NCBI GenBank assembly: GCA_905221605.1
Contig: CAJNDS010000924.1
Span: 588,501-607,500 of the forward strand
Source: Symbiodinium natans
Lineage: Eukaryota > Sar > Dinophyceae > Suessiales > Symbiodiniaceae
Direction of reading: 5' to 3'
DNA length: 19,000 nucleotides
The stretch's first letter is position 1, and every line of letters begins with the position of its first letter. A program made the translations under genes and the position numbers. The notes beneath the pieces were generated by a model. It did no database searches. It saw nothing but the letters and a program-made list of their open reading frames with translations, and was not told the DNA's origin. This document shows, piece by piece, positions 7,683-15,181 of the stretch.

Positions 7683-8331
7683 CAGCAAAACGTTGCAAAA
7701 CCTCGAGGAGGTACCAATAAACCAAAGTTCAAGCACCAAAATGCTGCAAAACCTCGAGGAGGTACCAATAAAACAAAATATCTGAGACCTACAGCCCCGG
7801 ATCACCGATAGTCTCAAAATCTTTGTACCTCCTCGAGGTTTTGCAGCAAAACCTTGCAAAACCTCGAGGAGGTACCAAAACAACCAAAGTTCAAGCACCA
7901 ACATGCTGCAAAGCCGAGGAGGTACCCAAAAGAAACACAAAAAACATTTTGAGACCTACAGCCCCGGATCCCTGCAGAGTCTCATATTTTTGTTTTTTTT
8001 GGCTTTTGATACCTCCTTGAGGTTTTGCGTCATTTTGATCCTTGAGCTTTGTTTTTTGTTGGTACGTCCTCGAGGTTTCGCAGTAAAACCTTGCAAATCC
8101 TCGAGGAGGTACCAAGAAAACCAAAATTCAAGCACCAAGATGCCGCAAAACCTCGAGGGGTTCCAAAAAAACAAAAACTATGAGACCTACAGCCCCGGAT
8201 CACCCGATAGTCTCACTTTTTTTCGTACCTCCTCGAGGTTTTGCATCATTTTGATCCTTGAGCTTTGTTTTTTTTGTACCTCGTCGAGGTTTTGCAGCAA
8301 AACCTTGCAAAACCTCGAGGAGGTACCAAAA
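7683..8331. repeat. CTCGAG-centred hairpin modules (left arm)
   Basis: The 15-mer CCTCGAGGAGGTACC and its inverse recur throughout. Three near-palindromes of about 53 bases (7824-7876, 8061-8113, 8275-8327) consist of GGTACCTCCTCGAGG, a GC/TTTTGC centre and the inverted copy. Between them is a conserved spacer, GAGACCTACAGCCCCGGATC to TAGTCTC (7784-7816, 7952-7983, 8181-8213), whose own ends TGAGAC and GTCTCA are complementary. The array is therefore a chain of nested hairpins. Confidence 0.85.
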
Positions 8332-8716
8332 AATCAGCAAATAATATCCTGGTGACTTGTTTTATGGGATTTTGTTTTGGGGAGCCTACAGCGCTGAATA
8401 TTTTGAGCATGTAAGATATCAAAACTTGCGTTTGTCGATGTTTTTACATGGTCGTGTTACGAAAACACTGGCAGGTGTGGCAAACACACATATGAAATCG
8501 AGAAGACGGAGGTCCAGAATCCGGACCTCGAGAAACAGAACGAACAAGCAACCACAACATCATAGAGCCATAACTTGTTTGCAAAACGCGTTTTTGTCGG
8601 TATTTACAGCGGTTGGCTTGGAGTATTTCTCATGGGTCGTCTAAAAGTAGTTGTGATACTGGTCGGCCCCTCCAAGTGTGGATCTGGGGGGGGGGGGGGG
8701 GGGGCGGAGCGACCAT
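8332..8716 (+). repeat. Inner unique block of the left arm
   Basis: About 380 bases that match 9981-10365 in reverse complement, including the short inverted piece GAGGTCCAGAATCCGGACCTC at 8509-8529. An open frame (8357-8644) crosses the block but the mirrored copy carries frame changes, so I do not call it coding. Confidence 0.8.
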
Positions 8717-9060
8717 ATATATATATATATGTACATATTTTTTCTAAATATGTGTGTGTGTGCGCGTGCGTGTCTCTGTGTGCGTGCATATGTGCATGCG
8801 TCGATTATATGTATATAAGCATATTATATATTCATTATTATTTTTAATTATATTATATTTAATTTATTTATGTATACTTGTTATATTGATGAACCTATTT
8901 GTCTGTGTCTGTGTGTGTGTGTGTGTTGGGTCGTGTGCGTGTGCACGTGTGCACGTTCGTGTGTGTGTGTGTGTGTGTGGTCGTTTGCGTGCGTGTGTGC
9001 GCGTGCGCAAGCGCGTGTGTGCGTGTGCGTGTGCGTGTTCGTGTGCGTGTGCACCCTTTG
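8717..9060 (+). repeat. TA, TG and CG alternating microsatellites at the foldback centre
   Basis: (TA)n at 8716-8730, then GTGTGCGCGTGCGTGT-type alternating purine-pyrimidine DNA at 8748-8795 and 8905-9055, separated by AT-rich DNA. Such tracts favour Z-DNA. Val/Cys-rich frames here are artefacts. Confidence 0.9.
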
Positions 9061-9420
9061 AAAAGCTCTACGTGGCCTACACACAACCAACCAACCAGGA
9101 CCAAAATCTTTGAAATATTAAAAATCCTGAAAGCCTGGGGACCTAAAAACGCACCACTGGACAGCACCACTTTGGCGTGGAAAAGTGCGGCGTTGGCGCG
9201 GTTTTGGCGCTGAAAAGTGCGGCGTTTTTTTTTGGGCGTTTTTCGGGGGCCTATTTTTTTTAGCCGTTGGCGTCCCAAAACCAGACGTTGGCGTACTATT
9301 TTTGGGCGCGGCGTTCTATTTTCGGGCGTTGTGGAGCCCAGACCACAAAAAAAACGCAAAAAAAGGTGCAAAATCGCTTGGAAAACCTGGCCTGTACTAA
9401 AGAAGAGGAACCGAGCCAGG
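9061..9420. other. Unique central DNA with repeated GGCGTT/GTTGGCG words
   Basis: The words CGTTGGCG, GGCGTT and TTTTGGCGC recur near 9190, 9205, 9221, 9264, 9286, 9307 and 9326, separated by T and A runs. TTTTGGCGC matches the general form of an E2F/DP site, but no promoter function can be shown. Open frames on both strands are weak. Confidence 0.5.
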
Positions 9421-9840
9421 AGCCAGACCAACAAACCATACCGGCTGCAGAATAGAAGATGCATACACACCCGATACTTTGCCGAAAGCAAGCAGATCCG
9501 CCCTTCAGCCGTGCCAGAACACGGTGTCCAAGACAAAGGGGTGCTTGACAGGGCACACGAATTACGCTGCTGATCTTGCTTAACTGTACTGCAGCTATGC
9601 AGGAAGCAGATTGGGACGTGTCAGCTCACAAATGACGTGGCATAAGCTCCCTCCACCCCGGTGGAAAACATACCCTCGTGGGATCCAAAAAGGTACACAA
9701 CTAACTCAGGCATATGGGCGTCACTCCACATGTCGGTTCCCATCTCCCATGTGTCCCAAAGACTGAAAGCATCGGGGAGACGAGACGGCTCGGTATAAAA
9801 GGTCGCTGGGTGCTTCTTTACCACACAGAAACATAACGTT
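9421..9840. other. Unique central DNA with short open frames on both strands
   Basis: This is the most gene-like DNA inside the foldback: balanced composition and no repeats. A minus frame (9824 down to 9621) reads H-P-A-T-F-Y-T-E-P-S-R-L-P-D-A-F-S-L-W-D and ends naturally, but has no ATG at its start. A plus frame in the same codon register (about 9600-9770) is also open. No family is recognised. It could be captured host sequence or the remains of a transposon gene. Confidence 0.3.
9794..9800 (+). promoter_or_regulatory. TATA-box-like TATAAAA in the foldback centre
   Basis: CGGTATAAAAGG in otherwise non-AT-rich DNA matches the classic TATA consensus. Transcription would point into the right arm. 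There is no supporting initiator or gene, and coccidian promoters often lack a TATA box, so this is a weak call. Confidence 0.2.
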
Positions 9841-9844
9841 GAAG

Positions 9845-9980
9845 TGTGTATATATATATATATATTTATTTATTTATTTATTTATTTATGTGCAATGAAA
9901 ATTTTATAATAGAATATACATACATATATATATTTTGTCTCTATTAATTTATTTATTGACATTTATAGTTTTATATTTAT
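9845..9980 (+). repeat. TA and (ATTT)n microsatellites, inner right edge
   Basis: (TA)n at 9848-9864, (ATTT) units at about 9863-9888, and AT-rich DNA to the arm boundary at 9981. Confidence 0.9.
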
Positions 9981-10365
9981 ATGGTCGCCCCCCCCCCCCG
10001 CCCCCCAGATCCACACTTGGAGGGGCCGACCAGTATCACAACCACCTTTAAACGACCCATGAGAAATACTCCGAGCCAACCGTGCTGTAAATACCGATAA
10101 AAACGCGCTTTGCAAACAAGTTTAGATATGGCTCTATGATATTGTGGTTGCTTGTTCGTTCTGTTTCTCGAGGTCCGGATTCTGGACCTCCATCTTCTCG
10201 ATTTCATATGTGTGTTTGCCACACCTGCCAGTGTTTTCGTAACACGACCATGTAAACATCGAAAAACACAGGCTTTTATATCTTACATGCTAAAAAATAT
10301 TCAGCGCGGTAGGCTCCCAAAAAAAAACCATAAAACAAGTCACCAGGACATTATTTGCTGATTTT

Positions 10366-10814
10366 TTGGTACCTCCTCGAGGTTTTGCAAGGTTTTGCAA
10401 GGTTTTGCTGCAAACCTCGAGGAGGTACCAACAAAAGCCAAAGCTCAAGGATCAAAATGATGCAAAAACCTCGCGGAGGTTCCAAAAAACCCAAAAAACA
10501 TCAAAGTGTTTAGACTATCGGGGGATCCGCGGCTGTAGGTCTCAGAATTCTTGGTTGTTTTTGTTTTTTGGTAGCTCCTCGACGTTTGCAGCGTTTTGGT
10601 GGTTGAACATTGGCTTTTTGGTACCTCCTCGAGGGTTTGCAAGGTTTTGCTGCAAAACCTCGAGGAGCTACCAAAAGAACTAAATATTTGAGACTATCCG
10701 GGGATCTGGGGCTGTATGTCTGAGATAGTTTTTTGGTACCTCCTCGAGGTTTTGCAGCACTTTGGCGCTTGAACTTTGGTTTTTTGGTACCTCCTCGAGG
10801 TTTTGCAACGCTTC
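10366..10814. repeat. CTCGAG-centred hairpin modules (right arm)
   Basis: Palindromes at about 10368-10429 and 10619-10672 and two copies of the GACTATC...GGATC...GGCTGTA spacer (10511-10543, 10690-10724), against three of each in the left arm. Confidence 0.85.
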
Positions 10815-10867
10815 GCTGCATATTTTAAGCAATCAGTAAGCAAACCGTGACATCAATCCTAAAAAAT

Positions 10868-11395
10868 ACACCTGAGCTAAGATATGTGAGGCAATCATCC
10901 CCCAACAAGCAAAACCTGAACTCTATACTAAACCTGAGCTAAGACGCTAAGACATGCCAAGCAATCATCCCCCAATAAGCAAAACCTGAACTCTATACTA
11001 AACCTTAGCTAAGATATGTGAAGCAATCATCCCCCAAGAAGCAAAATCTGAACTTTATACTAAACCTGAGCTAAGATATCTGAAGCAGGCATCCCCCAAT
11101 AAGCAAAACCTGAACTCTATACTAAGCCTGAGCAAAGTTATGTCAAGCAATCATCCCCCCGATAAGCAAAACCTGAACTCTATACTAAACCTGAGCCAAG
11201 ATATGTCAAGCAATCATCCCCCCAACAAGCAAAACCTGAACTCTATACTAAACCTGAGCCAAGATATGCCAAACAATCATCCCCCAATAAGCAAAACCTG
11301 AACTCTCTATACTAAGCCTGAGCTAAGATAGATATCTGAAGCTATCATCCGCCAATAAGCACAACCTGAACTCTATACTAAACACTATACCTTAG
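10868..11395 (-). repeat. About eight tandem copies of the 62-bp repeat (right arm)
   Basis: Reverse-complement form of the left-arm unit: CCTGAGCTAAGATATGTGAA, GCAATCATCCCCCAATAAGC, AAAACCTGAACTCTATACTAA. The core recurs near 10915, 10986, 11047, 11109, 11172, 11235, 11298 and 11364; a decayed copy reaches about 11478. Right-arm units more often carry ATATGTG or ATATGTC where the left has ATATCTG on the same strand sense. Confidence 0.9.
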
Positions 11396-11758
11396 CTAAC
11401 ATGTCTTAAGCCATCAAAAAATCTCTGCCTTAGCTGAGATATCTCAAGCAACCATCCCCCGATAAGCAAAATCTGAATTATATCATATAGTAGTATATAA
11501 CACATGACCATGCACATGTCAAGGTGGTAAACACACACACACACACACTCTCTCTCTCTCTCTCTCTCTCTGTCCCTTTGTGTCTCTTTCTTTCCCCCAG
11601 TGTGTCCCTCGTGCTTGTCAACTGGAGCTTACACTGTGACAGTTTTTGTACAAGAGCAAAGTTCCAACATGAATGAACGAATGACGCATACAGAAATTTC
11701 GGCGATCAAGACTACAAGCACTCAGATGCGGATCTTGGGGGGTCAGCATATATATATA

Positions 11759-11929
11759 TAATATGTATAATTATCGCTTTATATAGGTGTTATATATGTA
11801 TAGAAACACATGCGTATGTATAATACCTGTCCGAGTAGAAAGGTGTACAAACATACAGAATATACACACAGACACACAGACGCACAAATAGTGTATATAT
11901 GTGTGCACATGTACATACACATACCCCTC
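11759..11929. repeat. TA and CA-rich right flank of the foldback
   Basis: ATATAATATGTATAATTATCG resembles, inverted, the left flank at about 6580-6607. CACAGACACACAGACGCAC follows. No gene. Confidence 0.7.
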
Positions 11930-12312
11930 CCCTCCTTCCCTCCTCCCTCCTCCCTCCTTCCCTCCTTCCCCCCCTCCCTCCTTCTTCCTTCCCTTCTTCC
12001 TTCCCTTCTTCCTTCCCTTCTTCCTGCCCTTCTTTCTGCCCTTCTTCTCCTTCCCTCCTTCTCCTTCCCTCCTTCTCCTTCCCTCCTTCTCCTTCCATCC
12101 TTCTCCTTCCCTCCTTCTCCTTCCCCCCTTCTCCTTCCCTCCTTCTCCTTCCCTCCTTCTCCTTCCCTCCTTCTCCTTCCCTCCTTCTCCTTCCCTCCTT
12201 CTCCTTCCCTCCTTCTCCTTCCATCCTTCTCCTTCCCTCCTTCTCCTTCCCTCTTTCTCCTTCCCTCCTTCTCCTTCCCTTCCCTCCTTCTCTCCCTCCC
12301 TCCCTCCCTTAC
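11930..12312 (+). repeat. Polypyrimidine tract with a 14-bp minisatellite
   Basis: Almost pure C and T for about 380 bases. From about 12043 to 12280 the unit TTCTCCTTCCCTCC repeats about 16 times with a few point changes (CATCC, CCCCC, CTCTT). The strand asymmetry allows triplex (H-DNA) formation. Ser/Pro/Leu frames and the Glu/Gly/Arg frames opposite are artefacts. Confidence 0.95.
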
Positions 12313-12409
12313 ATTGTTAGTCTTCTTCTTTTTCTTGTCACAAGGACCGTTGTTTGTGTTTGTGCTCGGTGTTGTCGCCCTTGTTTCCTGCTACTGTGTT
12401 TGTTCGTGG

Positions 12410-12410
<1 letters not shown>

Positions 12411-12440
<30 letters not shown>

Positions 12441-12452
12441 TTGTTGTTGTTG
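12411..12452 (+). repeat. (CTG)n then (TTG)n trinucleotide run
   Basis: About nine CTG units pass into about five TTG units. CAG/CTG repeats are abundant in Eimeria genomes, mostly in coding DNA. The stretch 12453-12615 continues as TTG/TTC-rich low-complexity DNA. The strand of any coding use is unclear. Confidence 0.9.
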
Positions 12453-12615
12453 TCGTCAATTTTGCTATTTGTCTTGCTGCTGCTGTTGTTATTTCTTTGT
12501 CCTTCGTGGTGTTCTTCTTCTTGGTGCTGTTATTATTGTTGTTCTTGTTGTTTTGGTTTCTTATTGTTATTGTTCTTGTTCTTGTCATTGTTCTTGTTCT
12601 TGTTGTTGTTCAAAG

Positions 12616-13221
12616 CCAGCTAAGTACAAGAAAGGTTGCGGGATTCCAGGAAAGTTCGAGGCCCGCGCAAAAAAATCAGACGTTTCAACCAAAAATCAGA
12701 CGTTTCAACCAAAAGCCCAATTTTCCCAAAAAAACAGGCGGGGCCAAAAAACGAACACACAGAGAGGGACCAGGTATATAAGGTATATATAAGGGGTGAT
12801 ATAAATGAATAAGATTAATGGTCCCTTTTAGGGGTCCCTGCGTCTTCCCCTTAAGGTCCAGTTCTGTTTTCTGGCTTTGGTAGTCTGCGCAGAGTCCGAA
12901 TACCCTAGCAGCTGATCTGATCTGATCCGTGCTCCTCTGCAAACATAGTAAATTACGTGCATGTGGGTGAGTTTGTCTATACTAGATACAAGAATACATA
13001 AAGCATGCTTGGCAACAGCTTCCCCCCGAGCCCCCAAAAAACCTACAAAGGGTAGTGTAGCTAGAGAAGCAACCTTGGACCTTTTTTTTGTTGTAGACTT
13101 ATGACTTATGCCCAATAAATGAAGTACACTTCCATTCTGTGGGGGGTCACATCTACGCTACTCTGGGAATGCCATGTCCTGCAAGCCTTTATGAACCGAA
13201 CCCTCCACCCGAGAATCCTCC
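12616..13221. other. Unassigned stretch with one short tandem duplication
   Basis: AAAAATCAGACGTTTCAACC occurs twice in tandem at about 12669-12711. A pyrimidine run plus TTGTTGTAG at about 13083-13097 resembles a splice acceptor but no exon can be set after it. No other feature. Confidence 0.5.
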
Positions 13222-13263
13222 GAAACCCTGAACCCTAAACCCCAAACCCCAACCCTAAACCCC
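13222..13263 (-). repeat. CCCTAAA-type block
   Basis: Five or six units, several as CCCCAAA. After it, 13300-13362 is open in one frame (E-V-Q-K-E-M-G-V-A-F-T-Q-T-A-D-N) and a CTCCTCCCCAG acceptor-like site ends at 13366; a possible exon not called. Confidence 0.8.
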
Positions 13264-13390
13264 ACAAAAAAGCTTCCTAAGGGCCCCTGAAAAACCGTCT
13301 TGGGGAGAGGTTCAGAAGGAGATGGGCGTGGCCTTCACGCAGACGGCTGACAACCACTCCTCCCCAGGTCATGGAGAGGCTGGTTATATA

Positions 13391-13510
13391 CAGGGTGGGG
13401 CCCCCTAGTTATAAGTAGAGTCATAAGGGCCCTAAATTGGGTTATAAGGACCCTAAGTTAGGTTATAAGTCCCTTAACTACAGTTAGTATAGTAAGGGGG
13501 CCCCACCCTG
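13391..13510. repeat. MITE-like hairpin with perfect 16-bp arms and inner direct repeats
   Basis: CAGGGTGGGGCCCCCT at 13391-13406 is the exact inverse of 13495-13510. Between them GTTATAAG recurs three times (about 13408, 13440, 13463), each followed by a CCCTAA or CCCTTAA block. The region 13511-13701 beyond has no clear feature. Confidence 0.65.
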
Positions 13511-13701
13511 TAGGGCCCTCATTCGCTCACTCCCTGCTAAGAACCAGGGGGGTAAATTGTCTAGGGATCCTGAATACGGCTTAGAACCTTTGAGTTTAAA
13601 ATTACGGAAGATCCCTTGAATTATGTAGGGGTCCTGAATACCTTAACCTATGTAGGGATTCTTAATATGATTCTTAGAGTAGCCTCCGTAACTTCAAACA
13701 G

Positions 13702-13805
13702 GCAATGTCAAGAATTGGGAGTACATGTCCCCACTGTTGAAGATACATTGGTTACTATGGGGGCCCGGCACTGGCACTCTAAAGCGGGTTGCTTATGGGA
13801 GCTGA
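13702..13805 (+). CDS. Exon 1 of a three-exon chain, unknown protein
   Basis: The exon follows TTCAAACAG (acceptor AG at 13700-13701) and ends at CTGA|GTACCA (donor GT at 13806). In frame it reads Q-C-Q-E-L-G-V-H-V-P-T-V-E-D-T-L-V-T-M-G and on to A-G-C-L-W-E-L, leaving one base. That base plus AC at the next exon gives Asn, and the frame continues without a stop. This boundary was chosen partly because the phase fits; CACAAG|GTGCCA just downstream is an alternative donor, but it puts a stop into the next exon. The function is unknown. Confidence 0.45.
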
Positions 13806-13882
13806 GTACCACAAGGTGCCAGGGTGTTCTGTTCAGGGCTTGGGGTTTAGGTTTAGAGTTTGGGTTTTAGGGGTATTTGTAG

Positions 13883-14030
13883 ACGGTGGCACATTCTGGT
13901 TCGATACAATGACGTTGTATGACAGATCTGTGGACAGGAGCTTCAGTTATGGTCCCTTTGCGGGTGACCATATGACAAGAGGCACACGGAATAGGGACTC
14001 AGTTTTTGAGTCGAGAAGAGAATTCGGCAT
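13883..14030 (+). CDS. Exon 2 of a three-exon chain, unknown protein
   Basis: Acceptor TATTTGTAG (13874-13882) and donor GGCAT|GTGAGTGG (GT at 14031) match consensus well. The 148 bases encode G-G-T-F-W-F-D-T-M-T-L-Y-D-R-S-V-D-R-S-F, then S-Y-G-P-F-A-G-D-H-M-T-R-G-T-R-N-R-D-S-V, then F-E-S-R-R-E-F-G, leaving AT. A TGA follows at once if the donor is not used, which supports splicing. The segment is soluble and charged, with no family that I recognise. The upstream intron (77 bases) carries TTTAGGG-like units, the downstream one CCCTAAA-like units. Confidence 0.55.
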
Positions 14031-14086
14031 GTGAGTGGAGCCCCTGAACCCTAAACACTACACCCTAAACCCCAAATGTTGTGCAG
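14031..14086 (+). other. 56-nt intron made largely of CCCTAAA-like units
   Basis: Starts GTGAGTGGAG and ends ATGTTGTGCAG. The middle is CCCTGAACCCTAAACACTAC and further units. The heptamer makes up about half of this very short intron. Confidence 0.5.
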
Positions 14087-14151
14087 GCATCAGCTGGCAC
14101 TGCAGGACAAGCGATTTTGGGAATTGAATTCGCTTTCGCAGCTGCCGCTTT
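14087..14151 (+). CDS. Exon 3 of a three-exon chain, unknown protein
   Basis: Acceptor TTGTGCAG ends at 14086 and donor CTTT|GTGAGTGGA begins at 14152, the same nine donor bases as the previous intron. The first G joins AT from exon 2 to make Met, then H-Q-L-A-L-Q-D-K-R-F-W-E-L-N-S-L-S-Q-L-P, L. One base is left over. The next exon is not settled: acceptor-like AGs at about 14223, 14230 and 14237 give different frames, and two of the nearer ones create an immediate stop. Confidence 0.52.
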
Positions 14152-14594
14152 GTGAGTGGAATGAAACGCTAAACCCGAAACCCTAAACCCTAAACCCTAA
14201 ATGGAATATTAGAGTGTTCAGGACGCAGTTTTCAGGGCAAACAATACAGGGTCAAGGTTTGGAGTTTTGTCAATCGTCACAAGCATTCTCGGACAGTACA
14301 TGATTCATTATACTACTTCAAGATTGTATTCTTATGTTTTATACTAGTTTAAGATTGTACTCTTCTGTTGTTGTTTTTCGACGGTGTTGGTGGTTGTATT
14401 AATATATTTGTGTATGGTGAAAGTATGGGAGGGGAGTCCCGTTCCTGGACCCAGGTTTTCGGGTTCAGGGATTGTTTGGAGTTTAGGGTTCAGGGTTCAG
14501 TCAAAGTCAAGCTTTCGCCGGGATAATCGCAAGCCTATCGAAACATTCCAAACAACGCTTCTAGCTAGCCCCCACTGAGATCCAGCCAAGGACC
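14152..14594. other. Probable intron and unassigned DNA
   Basis: Begins with the GTGAGT donor, then CCCTAAA units (14171-14202). Several AGs around 14210-14240 could end the intron. The rest (14280-14500) has a T-rich part with ATACTAGTTTAAGATTGTA-type near-duplicates and a few TTCAGGG units. No further exon is supported. Confidence 0.45.
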
Positions 14595-14602
14595 AGGCCC
14601 TC

Positions 14603-14690
14603 TCACCCTAAACCCCAAACCCGAAACCCTAAACCCCAAACCCGAAACCCTAAACCCTAAACCCCACCCTAAACCCTAATATCTTCACCC
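14603..14690 (-). repeat. CCCTAAA block with CCCGAAA and CCCCAAA variants
   Basis: A mixed block with a repeating higher-order pattern (AAACCCCAAACCCGAAACCC occurs twice), which suggests local duplication of variant units. Confidence 0.9.
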
Positions 14691-14742
14691 GAGCACCGCA
14701 GGGCTCTACGAGCCTTAGCCTTTGACCCTGAACCCCGACTTG

Positions 14743-15035
14743 CCCTAAACCCTAAACCCTAAACCCTAAACCCTAAACCCTAAACCCTAAACCCTAAACC
14801 CTAAACCCTAAACCCTAAACCCTAAACCCTAAACCCTAAACCCTAAACCCTAAACCCTAAACCCTAAACCCTAAACCCTAACACTAAACCCTAAACCCTA
14901 AACCCTAAACCCTAAACCCTAAACCCTAAACCCTAAACCCTAAACCCTAAACCCTAAACCCTAAACCCTAAACCCTAAACCCTAAACCCTAAACCCTAAA
15001 CCCTAAACCCTAACCCTAAACCCTAAACCCTAAAC
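14743..15035 (-). repeat. Longest interstitial telomere-type array, about 42 units
   Basis: Nearly pure CCCTAAA for about 293 bases. Only two irregularities are visible: CTAACACTAAACCC near 14880 and a six-base unit CCCTAA near 15011. The high purity, compared with the degenerate blocks elsewhere, points to recent expansion or insertion. Confidence 0.97.
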
Positions 15036-15112
15036 CGTGCATCCTTGCGCCCAGGAGTCAAGACGGCCCCGCCAGCGCATGCCACATCCTTGCAAGGCCC
15101 AGGGCCTTGCGG

Positions 15113-15181
15113 TTTAGGGTGTAGGGTTTAGGGTTTAGGGTTTGGGGTTTAGGGCTTAGGGTTTAGGGTTTAGGGTTTAGG
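15113..15181 (+). repeat. TTTAGGG block opposing the long CCCTAAA array
   Basis: About nine units, inverted relative to 14743-15035. The 76-base island between them (15037-15112) contains CCACATCCTTGCAAGGCCCAGG and is open in more than one frame, so it is not called. Confidence 0.9.

Larger units (their letters stand above)
6608..8716 (+). mobile_element. Left arm of the foldback
   Basis: Order from the outside: TA and GCTGAC edge, C13 (6620-6632), unique block to about 6795, GA run, AT-rich part, 62-bp repeats (about 7003-7630), CTCGAG hairpin modules (7683-8331), inner unique block (8332-8690), G run (about 8696-8704 plus GCGGAG) and CGACCATATA. The right arm carries the same blocks in reverse complement. 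No open frame in it looks like a transposase. Confidence 0.8.
6608..11758. mobile_element. Giant foldback (inverted-repeat) composite element, 5.15 kb
   Basis: Two long arms in inverted orientation (6608-8716 and 9981-11758) flank a 1264-base centre. Both outer ends read TATATATGCTGAC next to a C run and then AAGATCCGCATCTGAG. Both inner ends read GTGGATCTGG next to a G run and then a CGACCAT. The order of blocks inside each arm is the same. By eye, aligned unique parts agree at about nine bases in ten, so the arms are old copies. The design (long inverted repeats with internal tandem repeats) fits Foldback-type DNA transposons. No transposase gene is visible, so it would be non-autonomous. 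It sits in TA-rich microsatellite DNA, which hides any target duplication. Confidence 0.8.
9981..11758 (-). mobile_element. Right arm of the foldback
   Basis: Reading inwards to outwards: ATGGTCG, C run (about 9988-10006), inner unique block (to about 10365), CTCGAG hairpin modules (10366-10814), 62-bp repeats (about 10868-11395 with decayed copies to 11478), CT run with AC run (about 11530-11571), outer unique block and GGGTCAGCATATA. It is about 330 bases shorter than the left arm, mainly because it has fewer hairpin modules and repeat units. Confidence 0.8.

Noticed and set aside
7603-8355. Overlapping open frames on both strands in the hairpin modules
   Set aside because: They translate the repeated CTCGAG palindromes (L-E-E-V-P, R-G-G-T-K) and are not kept in the mirrored arm.
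8881-9536. Val/Cys-rich plus frames and a 213-codon minus frame ending in Thr-His/Arg-Thr repeats
   Set aside because: A large part is translated GT/GC microsatellite, the minus frame lacks an ATG at its start, and the remainder shows no domain.
11790-12792. Plus frame of 323 codons and other long Ser/Pro/Leu or Glu/Gly/Arg frames
   Set aside because: They arise from the polypyrimidine minisatellite and the trinucleotide runs; several frames and both strands are open at once, as expected for low-complexity DNA.
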